64,000 bases of DNA from G963665085 sp963665085. GTDB taxonomy: Bacteria > Bacteroidota > Bacteroidia > Bacteroidales > JAAAOM01. The position numbers and the translations under genes are program-made. The stretch covers positions 496,001 to 560,000 of the forward strand of contig CAXXXS010000001.1 in assembly GCA_963665085.2 (NCBI GenBank), in the 5' to 3' direction. Under the pieces are notes generated by a model. It ran no database searches, was not told where the DNA came from, and saw nothing but the letters and a program-made list of their open reading frames with translations. This document shows positions 52,845 through 62,036 of this stretch, piece after piece (the stretch's first letter is position 1; the number at the start of each line of letters is the position of its first letter).

Positions 52845-53444
52845 TTAAAAACTAATTCGTTTTTCTTCGTAAGCTTCTACCTTATCCTTAATACTTAAAA
52901 GATAATCAATGTCATCATAGCCATTTATCAGGCATTTTTTCTTATATGCACTAATCTCAAACTCTGTTTTTTCTCCTGTTGAGAGAATAGTTAATTCCTG
53001 ATTGACAAGATCTACTTTTACTTCAGCGGTTGGATCTTTTTCAATCTCAGCAAAAAGTTTTGCAAGGAACTCTTCACTTACAACAACAGGTAATAGTCCA
53101 TTGTTTAATGCATTGTTCTTAAAAATATCTGCAAAGAAACTTGAAATTACAACACGGAACCCATAATCGTAAACAGCCCATGCAGCGTGCTCGCGACTTG
53201 AACCACTTCCAAAGTTTTTACCTCCAACTAATACTGTTCCTGTATATGTTGAATCGTTTAATACAAAATCAGATTTTGGTTGATCATCTTTTGTGTATCT
53301 CCAGTCGCGGAAAAGGTTATCTCCAAATCCTTCCCTGCTTGTTGCTTTAAGAAAGCGTGCAGGAATAATCTGGTCTGTATCAACATTTTCTATTGGAAGC
53401 GGTACACAGCTTGATATAATTGTTTCGAATTTTTCTATTGCCAT
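52845..53444 (-). CDS. leuD: 3-isopropylmalate dehydratase small subunit
   Basis: A 199-residue swivelling domain subunit of isopropylmalate isomerase. Features are VPLPIENVDTDQIIPARFLK at residues 15-34, GGKNFGSGSSREHAAWAVYDYGF with the active-site serine and arginine, and ISSFFADIFKNNALNNGLLPV. It pairs with LeuC to exchange the hydroxyl group of 2-isopropylmalate. Length is normal. It starts 43 nt after leuC. Confidence 0.96.
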   Translation of the reverse strand: MAIEKFETIISSCVPLPIENVDTDQIIPARFLKATSREGFGDNLFRDWRYTKDDQPKSDFVLNDSTYTGTVLVGGKNFGSGSSREHAAWAVYDYGFRVVISSFFADIFKNNALNNGLLPVVVSEEFLAKLFAEIEKDPTAEVKVDLVNQELTILSTGEKTEFEISAYKKKCLINGYDDIDYLLSIKDKVEAYEEKRISF

Positions 53445-53487
53445 AATTCAATTAATTAATGATTATTGATAAATGTCTAATCCGACA

Positions 53488-54885
53488 TTACATAAGATCC
53501 CTGGGATCTGTTACTACACCTGTTACTGCAGTTGCTGCTGCTGTTAACGGACTGGCCAAGAATGTTCTTGATCCCGGCCCCTGACGACCTTCAAAGTTCC
53601 TGTTTGATGTAGAAACCGCATACAAACCTTCAGGAACTTTATCATCATTCATTGCAAGACAAGCAGAACATCCAGGCTGACGCATTTCAAAACCTGCATC
53701 TTCCAATGTCTTAACAATACCTTCTTCAATCGCTTGTTTTTCTACTTGTTTAGAACCTGGAACAATCCATGCTGTAATGTTATCAGCTTTTTTCTTTCCT
53801 TTAATAAATTCAGCAAATTCTCTAAGATCTTCAATACGTCCGTTAGTACAAGACCCAACGAAAACATAATCAACCTTTTTACCTTTCATAGGTGAACCTG
53901 CTTCAATATCCATATATTTCAGTGATTTTACATACGAAGGTCTTTCACTTTCTTTCTGGCTTTCAACAGTAGGAATATTTTCAGTGATTTTTAGCCCCAT
54001 ACCAGGATTTGTACCATACGTAATCATTGGTTCGATATCCTCTGCATTGTAGGTTAATTCCCTGTCGAATACGGCATCATCATCAGTCTTTAATGTTTTC
54101 CAGTATTCAACAGCTTTATCCCATGCTTCACCTTTTGGAGCGAAATCACGCCCTTTGATATACTCAAATGTAGTTTCATCAGGAGCTATTAATCCGCCAC
54201 GGGAACCGCATTCAATACTCATGTTACAAACAGTCATTCTTCCTTCCATTGACAGATTGGTAAATGCTGAACCGGCATATTCAATAAAATAGCCTGTTCC
54301 ACCTGAAGCGGAAATCTGTGCAATAATATACAGAATAAGATCTTTTGCTGTAACACCAGGTTTTAAATCACCATCAACAGTGATACGCATTTTCTTTGGC
54401 TTTGGCTGCATAATGCATTGTGATGCTAGAACCATTTCTACCTCACTGGTTCCAATTCCGAAAGCTACACTTCCGAAAGCACCATGAGTAGCTGTATGGC
54501 TATCACCGCAAACAATGGTCATACCAGGTTGTGTAAGCCCTAGCTCAGGACCAATAACATGAACAATACCTTGGTACTTATGATTTAATCCATAAAGTGT
54601 AACTCCATGATTTTTTGTGTTCTCAGTTAATTTATCAACCTGAAATTTTGAAAGTTGATCCTTAATAGTAAGGTGTTGATCAACTGTTGGAACGTTATGA
54701 TCCGGAGTTGCTACAGTATTCTCAGGACGAAATACTTTAATGCCTCTACTGTCTAACCCGTTAAAAGCAACCGGACTAGTAACTTCGTGTATTAAGTGAC
54801 GATCGATGTACAATACACTGGGGCCATTTTCTATTTCTTCAATAACATGGCTGTCCCAAATTTTATCAAATAATGTCTTTCCCAA
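53488..54885 (-). CDS. leuC: 3-isopropylmalate dehydratase large subunit
   Basis: A 465-residue aconitase-type enzyme. Iron-sulfur ligands are in VGSCTNGRIEDL and in MRQPGCSACLAMNDD (Cx2C). Family stretches include HLIHEVTSPVAFNGL, GDSHTATHGAFGSVAFGIGTSEVE and GTNPGMGLKI. The start codon appears to be TTG at 54885, since no ATG lies in frame before an upstream stop and the family starts M.KTLFDK. It follows leuA by 18 nt. The cluster assembly depends on iron supply. Confidence 0.96.
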   Translation of the reverse strand: MGKTLFDKIWDSHVIEEIENGPSVLYIDRHLIHEVTSPVAFNGLDSRGIKVFRPENTVATPDHNVPTVDQHLTIKDQLSKFQVDKLTENTKNHGVTLYGLNHKYQGIVHVIGPELGLTQPGMTIVCGDSHTATHGAFGSVAFGIGTSEVEMVLASQCIMQPKPKKMRITVDGDLKPGVTAKDLILYIIAQISASGGTGYFIEYAGSAFTNLSMEGRMTVCNMSIECGSRGGLIAPDETTFEYIKGRDFAPKGEAWDKAVEYWKTLKTDDDAVFDRELTYNAEDIEPMITYGTNPGMGLKITENIPTVESQKESERPSYVKSLKYMDIEAGSPMKGKKVDYVFVGSCTNGRIEDLREFAEFIKGKKKADNITAWIVPGSKQVEKQAIEEGIVKTLEDAGFEMRQPGCSACLAMNDDKVPEGLYAVSTSNRNFEGRQGPGSRTFLASPLTAAATAVTGVVTDPRDLM

Positions 54886-54903
54886 TTTTATTTAATTTAA
54901 AGA

Positions 54904-56397
54904 TTATACAATATTATTTACTGCATCAATTAAAGCCTCAACAGAAGCTGTGATAACGTCAACATTACCAGAGAAACCATAGTAATAATTGCCTTTGTTC
55001 TCAATCTGAATATGTACCTTTCCCAAATCATCACTTCCTCTTGTGATAGCTTGTACGAGATATTCCTCAAGGCGAAAACGATGATGGATTAATTTCTTAA
55101 TTGCAGCAAACGAAGCATCAACCGGTCCAATTCCTGAAGCAGTTTCAGAAAATAACTCTCCGTTAAAATCTAGTGTTACAGTTGCAGTTGGGATTGTTGA
55201 TTTTCCACAAAGGACCTGAAGGTTATGAAGTTTAACTTTTCTTTCTTTTGTTTCTTCTTTCCCAACTAAAAGAATAAGATCTTCATCTTTAATATCTTTT
55301 TTCTTATCAGCCAATTCAAGAAATTTCTCATATTTTTCATCCAATTCCTCTTTTGTTAACTCATAACCAAGTCGCTCCAAACGATGTTTTAAAGCCGCAC
55401 GTCCACTTCTGGCAGTAAGATTGATAGAAGATTCACTAATACCAACATCAACAGGATCTATAATTTCATAGTTCTCACGATTTTTCAATACCCCATCCTG
55501 ATGAATCCCTGAAGAGTGTGCAAATGCATTTCTTCCAACGATTGCTTTGTTTGGCTGGACAGGCATATTCATAAGGCTTGATACTAATTTACTAATACCG
55601 TAAATCTTCTTTGTATTAATCCCAGTCTCGATACCCAGGTTTTTACGACTACGCATAATCATAACAATTTCTTCGAGAGAAGTATTTCCAGCCCGCTCCC
55701 CAATGCCATTGATTGTTACCTCAACCTGGCGGGCGCCATTAAAAACTCCCATTGCAGTATTTGCTGTTGCCATTCCCAAATCATTATGACAGTGCGTTGA
55801 GATAATGGCTTTATCGATATTTTTTACGTTTTCTTTTAAGAAACGAATTTTCGCGCCATATTCTTCCGGAAGGCAATAACCTGTTGTATCCGGAATATTA
55901 ACTACTGTAGCACCTACTCCAATAACAGCTTCTACCACCTTAGCTAGGTAAACATTATCAGTACGTCCCGCATCTTCAGCATAAAATTCAACATCTTCAA
56001 CATATTTTTTCGCATATTTTACGGCTGCTTTAGCACGTTCAATAATTTCTTCTTCTGTTGAGTTAAATTTATATTTAATATGGTATTCTGATGTACCAAT
56101 CCCTGTATGGATTCTTTTTCTACGTGCGTATTTGAGAGAGTCAGCAGCAACATCAATATCTTTTTCAACTGCCCGTGTTAATGCACAAATCACAGGATTA
56201 GATACGGCTTTTGAAATCTCTTCAACCGACTTAAAATCACCGGGACTAGAAATAGGAAAGCCAGCCTCAATGATATCAACACCGAGCGCTTCGAGAGCCT
56301 TTGCTACCTCAATTTTTTCAATTGTGTTCAACTGGCATCCGGGAACCTGCTCCCCATCACGAAGTGTCGTGTCAAAAATGTGAAGTTTGTCGCTCAT
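54904..56397 (-). CDS. leuA: 2-isopropylmalate synthase
   Basis: A 497-residue enzyme that condenses 2-oxoisovalerate and acetyl-CoA, the committed step to leucine. It has IFDTTLRDGEQVPGCQLNTIEKIE at the N-terminus, STHCHNDLGMATANTAMG (metal site), NGIGERAGNTSLEEIVM, HSSGIHQDGVLKNRENYEII, and a C-terminal LeuA dimer domain (about 370-497) with the leucine-feedback region. It opens the leu operon directly behind an attenuator, so its expression should respond to charged leucine and isoleucine tRNAs. Confidence 0.96.
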   Translation of the reverse strand: MSDKLHIFDTTLRDGEQVPGCQLNTIEKIEVAKALEALGVDIIEAGFPISSPGDFKSVEEISKAVSNPVICALTRAVEKDIDVAADSLKYARRKRIHTGIGTSEYHIKYKFNSTEEEIIERAKAAVKYAKKYVEDVEFYAEDAGRTDNVYLAKVVEAVIGVGATVVNIPDTTGYCLPEEYGAKIRFLKENVKNIDKAIISTHCHNDLGMATANTAMGVFNGARQVEVTINGIGERAGNTSLEEIVMIMRSRKNLGIETGINTKKIYGISKLVSSLMNMPVQPNKAIVGRNAFAHSSGIHQDGVLKNRENYEIIDPVDVGISESSINLTARSGRAALKHRLERLGYELTKEELDEKYEKFLELADKKKDIKDEDLILLVGKEETKERKVKLHNLQVLCGKSTIPTATVTLDFNGELFSETASGIGPVDASFAAIKKLIHHRFRLEEYLVQAITRGSDDLGKVHIQIENKGNYYYGFSGNVDVITASVEALIDAVNNIV

Positions 56398-56422
56398 GAC
56401 CTAATATTTAAATTATACAAAT

Positions 56423-56450
56423 AAAAAAGCCATTCTCTTGTGAGAATGGC
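56423..56450 (-). terminator. Attenuator terminator of the leu operon (segments 3:4)
   Basis: On the minus strand GCCATTCTC (56450-56442) pairs with GAGAATGGC (56437-56429) around ACAA and is followed by TTTTTT (56428-56423). It is a perfect 9-bp rho-independent terminator 25 nt before the leuA start. Its left arm can instead pair with the 10-nt segment at 56481-56490, giving an antiterminator. Confidence 0.9.
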
Positions 56451-56510
56451 CTGACGTTATATTCTTTTACTTATTGCATACCATTCTCACCTAAGTATCC
56501 AGAGAATACC
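56440..56510 (-). promoter_or_regulatory. Alternative hairpins of the leu attenuator (1:2 and 2:3)
   Basis: Segment 2, GTGAGAATGG (56490-56481), is perfectly complementary over 10 bases to segment 3, CCATTCTCAC (56449-56440), forming the antiterminator. Segment 1, TATTCTC within 56510-56501, pairs with GAGAATG of segment 2 (6 bp plus a wobble) as the pause hairpin. Segment 1 lies inside the leader peptide coding frame and segment 2 overlaps its stop codon. Confidence 0.85.
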
Positions 56511-56549
56511 GAGTAGGATAATAGAGATAATGATATGATTTAATTTCAT
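56487..56549 (-). CDS. leuL: Leu operon leader peptide (20 residues, Ile/Leu rich)
   Basis: A 20-codon frame starting MKLNHIIISIILLG. It contains seven isoleucine and five leucine codons among 20, including ATC ATT ATC then ATT ATC CTA CTC in the first half. The stop TGA lies inside segment 2 of the attenuator. Such a run is the expected sensor: a ribosome stalled at scarce Ile-tRNA or Leu-tRNA leaves segment 2 free to pair with segment 3, so leuA is transcribed. A ribosome that finishes the peptide covers segment 2 and the terminator forms. Confidence 0.88.
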   Translation of the reverse strand: MKLNHIIISIILLGILWILR

Positions 56550-56568
56550 GCTTCAAAATTTTCGTGTG

Positions 56569-56576
56569 CAAATATA
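56569..56576 (-). promoter_or_regulatory. Candidate -7 element of the leu promoter
   Basis: Read on the minus strand, TATATTTG matches the Bacteroidota -7 consensus TAnnTTTG. It lies 20 nt before the leader peptide start. No clear -33 TTG is found at the ideal distance upstream, so this is a partial match. Confidence 0.5.
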
Positions 56577-56635
56577 TTGATAAATATCATAAATAAAAAC
56601 TATAACATCAAAAAATCAGAAATGTTGAATTAGAA

Positions 56636-57565
56636 TCAGTTTTTATCTAACATAATTCTTGATTTTGGTAAACTTTCGGGATATTTATTTTGCAAAAACT
56701 GTATTAGTTTTTCCCGGACACTCACCCGTAAATCCCAGGCAGCCGGAGAATTCTTTGCACTAACCAATGCTCTTAGCTCCATGGTTTTCTCTGTAGCATC
56801 AGTTACCTGAAGCACATTTACTTTTCCATCCCAATTATCATCATTATTAAGTATTCTGGTAAGTTCTGCTCTAACTTCATCAACAGGTACAGTATAATCG
56901 GTATAAATAAATACTGTTCCCAAAATCTCTGCTGTGGTTCGGGTCCAATTCTGAAATGGTTTTTCAATAAAATATGTTGTTGGTACAATTAACCTGCGTT
57001 TATCCCAGATACGAACAACAACATAAGTAAGTGTAATTTCTTCAATCCATCCCCATTCCCCTTCTACTATAACAACATCTTCAATACGTATCGGCTGAGT
57101 GATGGCAATCTGAAGTCCTGCTAAAACAGTTGCAATTAATTTCTGGGCAGCAAAACCAATTATTATACCGGCAATGCCCGCAGAAGCTAAAAGGCTTAAT
57201 CCTAATTTACGGATCTCTTCAAAATTTAAAAGAACCAAGGAAATCGCAATGATTATAACAACAAAGTTTATTACTCTTTGTACCAAACTAAACTGAGTAT
57301 ATACTTTCCTGGCTTTTAAATTATCTTCTTCACTAATATCATATTTTATTAGTAACAAATCTTTTCCATAACCGATTATTCGAATCAACAACCATGTGAA
57401 CCCAATAATAAAAACAATCTTGCTTGCCCAATCATAAATTTCAATAAGAGACTTATCAATTTCATCTTTGCAAGAAAGAAAAAGTATATGAACACATATA
57501 AGTATTAATACAAATATGATAGGATATTTCATTCTTTTTAAAAAGTTAAAAATCACACTTTTCAT
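56636..57565 (-). CDS. mscS: Small-conductance mechanosensitive channel MscS family
   Basis: A 309-residue inner-membrane channel. About four membrane segments lie in the N-terminal half (YPIIFVLILICVHILFL; IVFIIGFTWLLIRI; VINFVVIIIAISLVLL). The pore-lining helix is GLSLLASAGIAGIIIGFAAQ. The MscS beta-domain follows, with DVVIVEGEWGWIEEITLTYVVVRIWDKRRLIVPTTYF, the family signature around the cytoplasmic cage, and the C-terminal soluble domain. It releases solutes on hypo-osmotic shock. It lies upstream of the leu leader and is likely a separate transcript. Confidence 0.9.
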   Translation of the reverse strand: MKSVIFNFLKRMKYPIIFVLILICVHILFLSCKDEIDKSLIEIYDWASKIVFIIGFTWLLIRIIGYGKDLLLIKYDISEEDNLKARKVYTQFSLVQRVINFVVIIIAISLVLLNFEEIRKLGLSLLASAGIAGIIIGFAAQKLIATVLAGLQIAITQPIRIEDVVIVEGEWGWIEEITLTYVVVRIWDKRRLIVPTTYFIEKPFQNWTRTTAEILGTVFIYTDYTVPVDEVRAELTRILNNDDNWDGKVNVLQVTDATEKTMELRALVSAKNSPAAWDLRVSVREKLIQFLQNKYPESLPKSRIMLDKN

Positions 57566-57638
57566 ATATCAAATGATTAACTAAAATAACTTTAAAAACT
57601 AATCGATATATCACTAAGACTATAAAACAAAAAGAAGC

Positions 57639-57759
57639 TGTCCAAAAAGTCATTTAATTGTAAACTCTGTCAGGTTCTTTGAACTCTGACAGGTTAAAAA
57701 TCAATTAATTGTTAAAACCTGACAGAGTTGTTAGACCTGTCAGAGTTACTTATTGGACA
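57639..57759. repeat. MITE-like palindromic repeat with CTGTCAGGTT motifs
   Basis: TGTCCAAAAAGT (57639-57650) and ACTTATTGGACA (57748-57759) are imperfect terminal inverted repeats (11 of 12 positions match). Inside, AACTCTGACAGGT-type and AACTCTGTCAGGTT-type units each have a reverse-complement partner, in an interleaved order. There is no reading frame. It resembles a small non-autonomous insertion. It sits just after the GH15 gene end and could also terminate that transcript. Confidence 0.55.
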
Positions 57760-57768
57760 CCCTCTTCG

Positions 57769-59586
57769 CTATGGCAATTCTTTGTGAATAGCCCCAAGGA
57801 TTTCTTCCTCTTCTGTTATGCTTCCTTTTGATAGATTTATTGCTGTCTCAATTAATGCCAGGTGCGAATATGCCTGGGGAAAATTTCCAAGTAACCGTTT
57901 TGTTTTAAAGTCAATATCTTCACTAAATAAACCAACGTGATTACTATAGGAAAGCAATGTCTCGAACATATTTTTTGCTTTCTTTTTCTCTCCTATTGCA
58001 TTTAAAGCATTAATAAGCCAGAAAGTACATATTGTAAACGACGAGTTTGGCAATCCAAAATCATCTTTGTTTTTATAGCGATACATTAATCCATCTCTGC
58101 ATAATTCTTTTTCTGTAGCAATCACGGTTTGGACATATTTCTCATCCATAGCATCAATAAAACCGTAGGATTCCATTAATAAAGTTGCAGCATCTAAATG
58201 TTCTGATCCATAGAACTGTGTAAAAGCTTTCACATCATTGTTCCAGGCATTCTGTAGAATATCCTCTTTAATTGTTGTAGCAAGAATTTTCCATTCCTTT
58301 ATATACTTATCTTTTTTAATGATTTGAGCAATTTTCATTGCCCGATCAATAGCAACCCAACACAAAACTTTTGAGAATGTAAAATGCTTCTCTTCTGTTC
58401 TTATCTCCCAGATTCCTTTATCTGGCTTTTCCCAGTTATTACTTACAATCCTTACAATACTCCGAACAATTGTCCACAAAGCCTCACTGTTTTCCAGAGA
58501 TAAATCGAACATTATAAACTGTTGATAGATTACATCCATAAGGATGCCATATATATCATTTTGCTTCTGAAGATATGCTGCATTACCAATTCTAACCGGT
58601 TTAGAATTTTTATACCCATCCAAATGATCCAGAGTCTCTTCAACAAGGATTTTTTCACGATTTATCCCATACATTATCTGAATCTTTTCATCCTTATCCG
58701 GTATTATATCAACAATAAAATTCATAAACCTTTTTGCAGTATTAAGATGCCCAAGGCTCGACATTACTTTTATTACCATAGATGCATCCCGAATCCAACA
58801 AAACCGATAATCCCAGTTTCTCTCTTCTCCAATTGTTTCTGGCAAAGAGGTTGTTATTGCAGCTAAAACAGCACCTGTCTTATCATAACTTAACAGTTTA
58901 AGAATTAACGCACTTCTTACAATTTCTATGTTGTAACTTTCATATGTAATTAACTTATCTGACCACTCTAACCAATAAACCTTGGTCTTTTGTAATTTTA
59001 AATATTGCTTGTGGAGTGTAGAATTAAGAATCTTCTGATTATAGCTAACAAGTGCAAAAGCATCTTTTTCTAATACAATTTTCTTATTACCTAAAATTGA
59101 GTTCTTGTCCAGATCTGTATAAAGATATATAGAATCATATTCTCCTTCCGAAGTATAACTTTTAATATATTCATCATCGACAACCGTAATCGTCTCATGT
59201 TTAGCATACTCTAATTTAGGATTATAATTAATAGTGATAACCGGCTTACCCGATCTGTAACGAAAATATCTCACAATATCAGGAGGCGTATAGAACTCCC
59301 CATTATCAATTTTATAACGAGGCATAAAGTCGATAACCTCGAAACAATCTACTCCATTATCAAAAATTGTTGAGACCAAATTGGTTGTTCGGATATAACT
59401 CTGGACAATCGTATAACTATCATCAACCTGAATATCAAAATTCCCTCCTTTTTTATCGTCCAGTATTTTTGCGAAAATCGATGAAGAATTAAAATCAGGC
59501 AGACAACACCAGTCTATACTTCCCTTCTCTGAAATTAACGCTGCACTTTTCCCATTTCCAATTACCGCATAATTTAAATTATCCAT
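57769..59586 (-). CDS. Glycoside hydrolase family 15 (glucoamylase/trehalase-like)
   Basis: A 605-residue GH15 enzyme with an N-terminal beta-sandwich (IGNGKSAALISEKGSIDWCCLPDFNSSSIF) and an (alpha/alpha)6 barrel. Family features are TTSLPETIGEERNWDYRFCWIRDASM, the general acid in KPDKGIWEIR, and the general base in NHVGLFSEDID. It has no signal peptide, so it acts in the cytoplasm. It lies 6 nt after the OtsAB-like fusion gene. GH15 enzymes next to trehalose genes are often trehalases, so it may degrade trehalose made by the neighbour or process an alpha-glucan. Specificity is inferred. Confidence 0.9.
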   Translation of the reverse strand: MDNLNYAVIGNGKSAALISEKGSIDWCCLPDFNSSSIFAKILDDKKGGNFDIQVDDSYTIVQSYIRTTNLVSTIFDNGVDCFEVIDFMPRYKIDNGEFYTPPDIVRYFRYRSGKPVITINYNPKLEYAKHETITVVDDEYIKSYTSEGEYDSIYLYTDLDKNSILGNKKIVLEKDAFALVSYNQKILNSTLHKQYLKLQKTKVYWLEWSDKLITYESYNIEIVRSALILKLLSYDKTGAVLAAITTSLPETIGEERNWDYRFCWIRDASMVIKVMSSLGHLNTAKRFMNFIVDIIPDKDEKIQIMYGINREKILVEETLDHLDGYKNSKPVRIGNAAYLQKQNDIYGILMDVIYQQFIMFDLSLENSEALWTIVRSIVRIVSNNWEKPDKGIWEIRTEEKHFTFSKVLCWVAIDRAMKIAQIIKKDKYIKEWKILATTIKEDILQNAWNNDVKAFTQFYGSEHLDAATLLMESYGFIDAMDEKYVQTVIATEKELCRDGLMYRYKNKDDFGLPNSSFTICTFWLINALNAIGEKKKAKNMFETLLSYSNHVGLFSEDIDFKTKRLLGNFPQAYSHLALIETAINLSKGSITEEEEILGAIHKELP

Positions 59587-59592
59587 TCTCTT

Positions 59593-61800
59593 CTACTCCG
59601 CTTTATGTAATTGTTTTAACAAACTCCTAACCTCTTTGTAATTATCCACATAATATTTAGCTTCTGATCGATCTGTCCCAACTTTTATTGTAACAGTATC
59701 TTTGGGTAAATCCATAAACAGATATTCATCTGTCCAATCATCTCCTATTGCCAACATAAAATCATGCTCAATATTTTGTATATAATCAATTGCAGCACTT
59801 CCTTTGTTAATGCCGGCTGCCTTAACTTCAATTACTTTACTACCTTCTAAAATTTCTAACTCCTGATTGATTATAAAATTGGATAAATCGGTTGTTAGTT
59901 CCAATGCTCTCAATGCTCCGAGTTCAATATCAGACTTTCTGTAATGCCAGACTAACGAATGTGTTTTCTCTTCAATAAGGCTTCCCGGCGTTCTGTCAAC
60001 ATATGATTCAAGGACAGGCCTTATATTTCCTTTCCATGTTGCCTGCCCCTTATTTCGTGCATGCCAATCCCCATCTTTTTCTTTAAACCAGGCCCCATGT
60101 TCTGCAATAAGCGAATATCCACGATCTCCGAACCATTCGTTGAGCGTATTTTTATCCCGTCCGCTTATAATTACCAAATCCGTTTTTTCATCTGCACTTA
60201 AATTATCCAGGATTGATAATAAATCCTCATCGGGAACAGCATCAATAGGATTATCAAAGAAACGCTGTAATGTTCCATCATAATCTAAGAAAAGGACTCT
60301 TTTGGGAGCATTGTAATATTTAGTAGAAATTTGAGAAATAAGTTTCTCCGATACTCTCCTGGCCTGATGTTTCGCTTGCTTTTCACTTGTTTTTTCCAAG
60401 GCAACAATAAATTCTGATGCCCATTTATGAACGTCATATCGTTCTATTCTTTCCTGCATTGAAACAATTGACTTAGATTGTTCCTGGATGCTCATCGTTA
60501 AAGCTTTATAAATAGCATCGGAAGTTCCTTTTATATTATTGGGATTCACAAGTAATGCTTCACCAAGTTCTTTGGTTGCCCCAGCCATTTCACTCAAAAT
60601 CAACACTCCTTTATGATTTATTTTAGTTGCAATAAATTCCTTGGCAACAAGATTCATCCCATCTCTTAACGGAGTTAATAATGCTACATCTGAAGAACTA
60701 TATAATTCAATTAAATTATCAAAAGGTAACGAACGATAGAAATAGATTATTGGGTTCCAGTTTAACGTCCCAAATTCCCCATTAATGCCACCAACAAGTT
60801 CTTCTATCTCACTTTTTAGGTGTTGATACTGTTCAACATCAACCCTGGAAGGAACTGTAAGCATAATAAGGGACACCTTTTCTTTGAACTCTGGATGGTC
60901 GTAAAGGAACTTACGAAAAGCTTTAATCCGTTGTGGAATACCTTTTGTATAATCCAACCTGTCGATCGATAATATAAGTTTCCTATCCGGGGAATTCAAT
61001 AAAAATCTATCCAAATCCTGGTGTTCTTTTGATCGCTCCTGTATAGGTTTACTTTGCACTTCTTGTGCTTTGTTTTTAAACTTATCATAGTCTATTCCCA
61101 TCGGAAAAACATCAACACTTACTTCCCTGCTATCAACTGAGATTGTACTAAAATCAACATCATGCCCCAGTAGCCTTTTCACAGAACTAATAAAGTGTCG
61201 GGCATAATCATAGGTATGAAATCCTATTAAATCTGCCCCCAACATTCCGCTGATTATTTCTTCTCTCCAAGGAAGGATTCGAAAAACCTCGTACGAAGGA
61301 AAAGGAATGTGTAGAAAAAATCCAATATTTACACTTGGTAACTTTGATTTTAAAATTTGTGGTACCAAAAGCAATTGATAATCATGAATCCAGATGGTAT
61401 CTCCCTCATCTGCTATATTAATGATAGATTCAGCAAAAATCTCATTAACCTTTTTATAGGCCTCCCAATATACATCTTTAAAAACTGTATAGTCTGTAAA
61501 ATAATGAAACAATGGCCATAAAGTAGCATTGCTAAAACCATCGTAAAAATTCTCTATCAATTCCTCATCCAAAAAGATAGGAAGACATTTCTCTTTTTTT
61601 AACAGTGCAGTAATATCACCCTCCTCCTTGGCTGATTTTGGTTGGACACCCGGCCAGCCAAGCCAAACACTATTCCCTTTCTGATGATATGATTTCAATC
61701 CTGTAGCCAGGCCACCTTCACTGGGTTTTACCTGCAATTCATTGGATGCTTTTGTAATCTTTATAGGTAACCTGTTTGATGCTATTATAAGTCGGTTCAT
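59593..61800 (-). CDS. Fused trehalose-6-phosphate synthase/phosphatase (OtsA-OtsB)
   Basis: A 735-residue two-domain protein. The first ~465 residues are a GT20 synthase: IASNRLPIKI, SEGGLATGL, the donor-site WIHDYQLLLVPQIL, LHIPFPSYEVFRILPWREE, RLDYTKGIPQRI and LRDGMNLVAKEF. The last ~240 are a HAD phosphatase: VLFLDYDGTLQRF (nucleophile), ISGRDKNTL, GDDWTDEYLF. It makes trehalose from UDP-glucose and glucose-6-phosphate in one polypeptide. It is in a likely operon with GH15. Trehalose protects against osmotic and desiccation stress, which fits the MscS gene a few kb away. Confidence 0.95.
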   Translation of the reverse strand: MNRLIIASNRLPIKITKASNELQVKPSEGGLATGLKSYHQKGNSVWLGWPGVQPKSAKEEGDITALLKKEKCLPIFLDEELIENFYDGFSNATLWPLFHYFTDYTVFKDVYWEAYKKVNEIFAESIINIADEGDTIWIHDYQLLLVPQILKSKLPSVNIGFFLHIPFPSYEVFRILPWREEIISGMLGADLIGFHTYDYARHFISSVKRLLGHDVDFSTISVDSREVSVDVFPMGIDYDKFKNKAQEVQSKPIQERSKEHQDLDRFLLNSPDRKLILSIDRLDYTKGIPQRIKAFRKFLYDHPEFKEKVSLIMLTVPSRVDVEQYQHLKSEIEELVGGINGEFGTLNWNPIIYFYRSLPFDNLIELYSSSDVALLTPLRDGMNLVAKEFIATKINHKGVLILSEMAGATKELGEALLVNPNNIKGTSDAIYKALTMSIQEQSKSIVSMQERIERYDVHKWASEFIVALEKTSEKQAKHQARRVSEKLISQISTKYYNAPKRVLFLDYDGTLQRFFDNPIDAVPDEDLLSILDNLSADEKTDLVIISGRDKNTLNEWFGDRGYSLIAEHGAWFKEKDGDWHARNKGQATWKGNIRPVLESYVDRTPGSLIEEKTHSLVWHYRKSDIELGALRALELTTDLSNFIINQELEILEGSKVIEVKAAGINKGSAAIDYIQNIEHDFMLAIGDDWTDEYLFMDLPKDTVTIKVGTDRSEAKYYVDNYKEVRSLLKQLHKAE

Positions 61801-62036
61801 GATATATGTTTTCTTTTTATTTGTTGAACGATGAGATTGTAAAGCTATTAATTATAAGGCAAAAAGAGCTTTTTACAATGTTAAGCTTACATTATTAAAA
61901 TTTCATCGCATCCAATTACTTTAATATTGAAGAAAACACAAAGAATCTATTTTGGTTGATATTTTTTAAGTAATCCTTTTTAAAGACAATAGCCCTGCAA
62001 CTTAGAAATACTGTAAACCAGTAATTTAAAATCTTA
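61801..62036. other. Intergenic region upstream of the trehalose fusion gene
   Basis: A 236-base AT-rich stretch between the trehalose gene start and the DUF4249 gene end. It should hold the promoter of the trehalose operon, but I did not recognise a consensus element, RNA gene or reading frame here. Confidence 0.5.
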
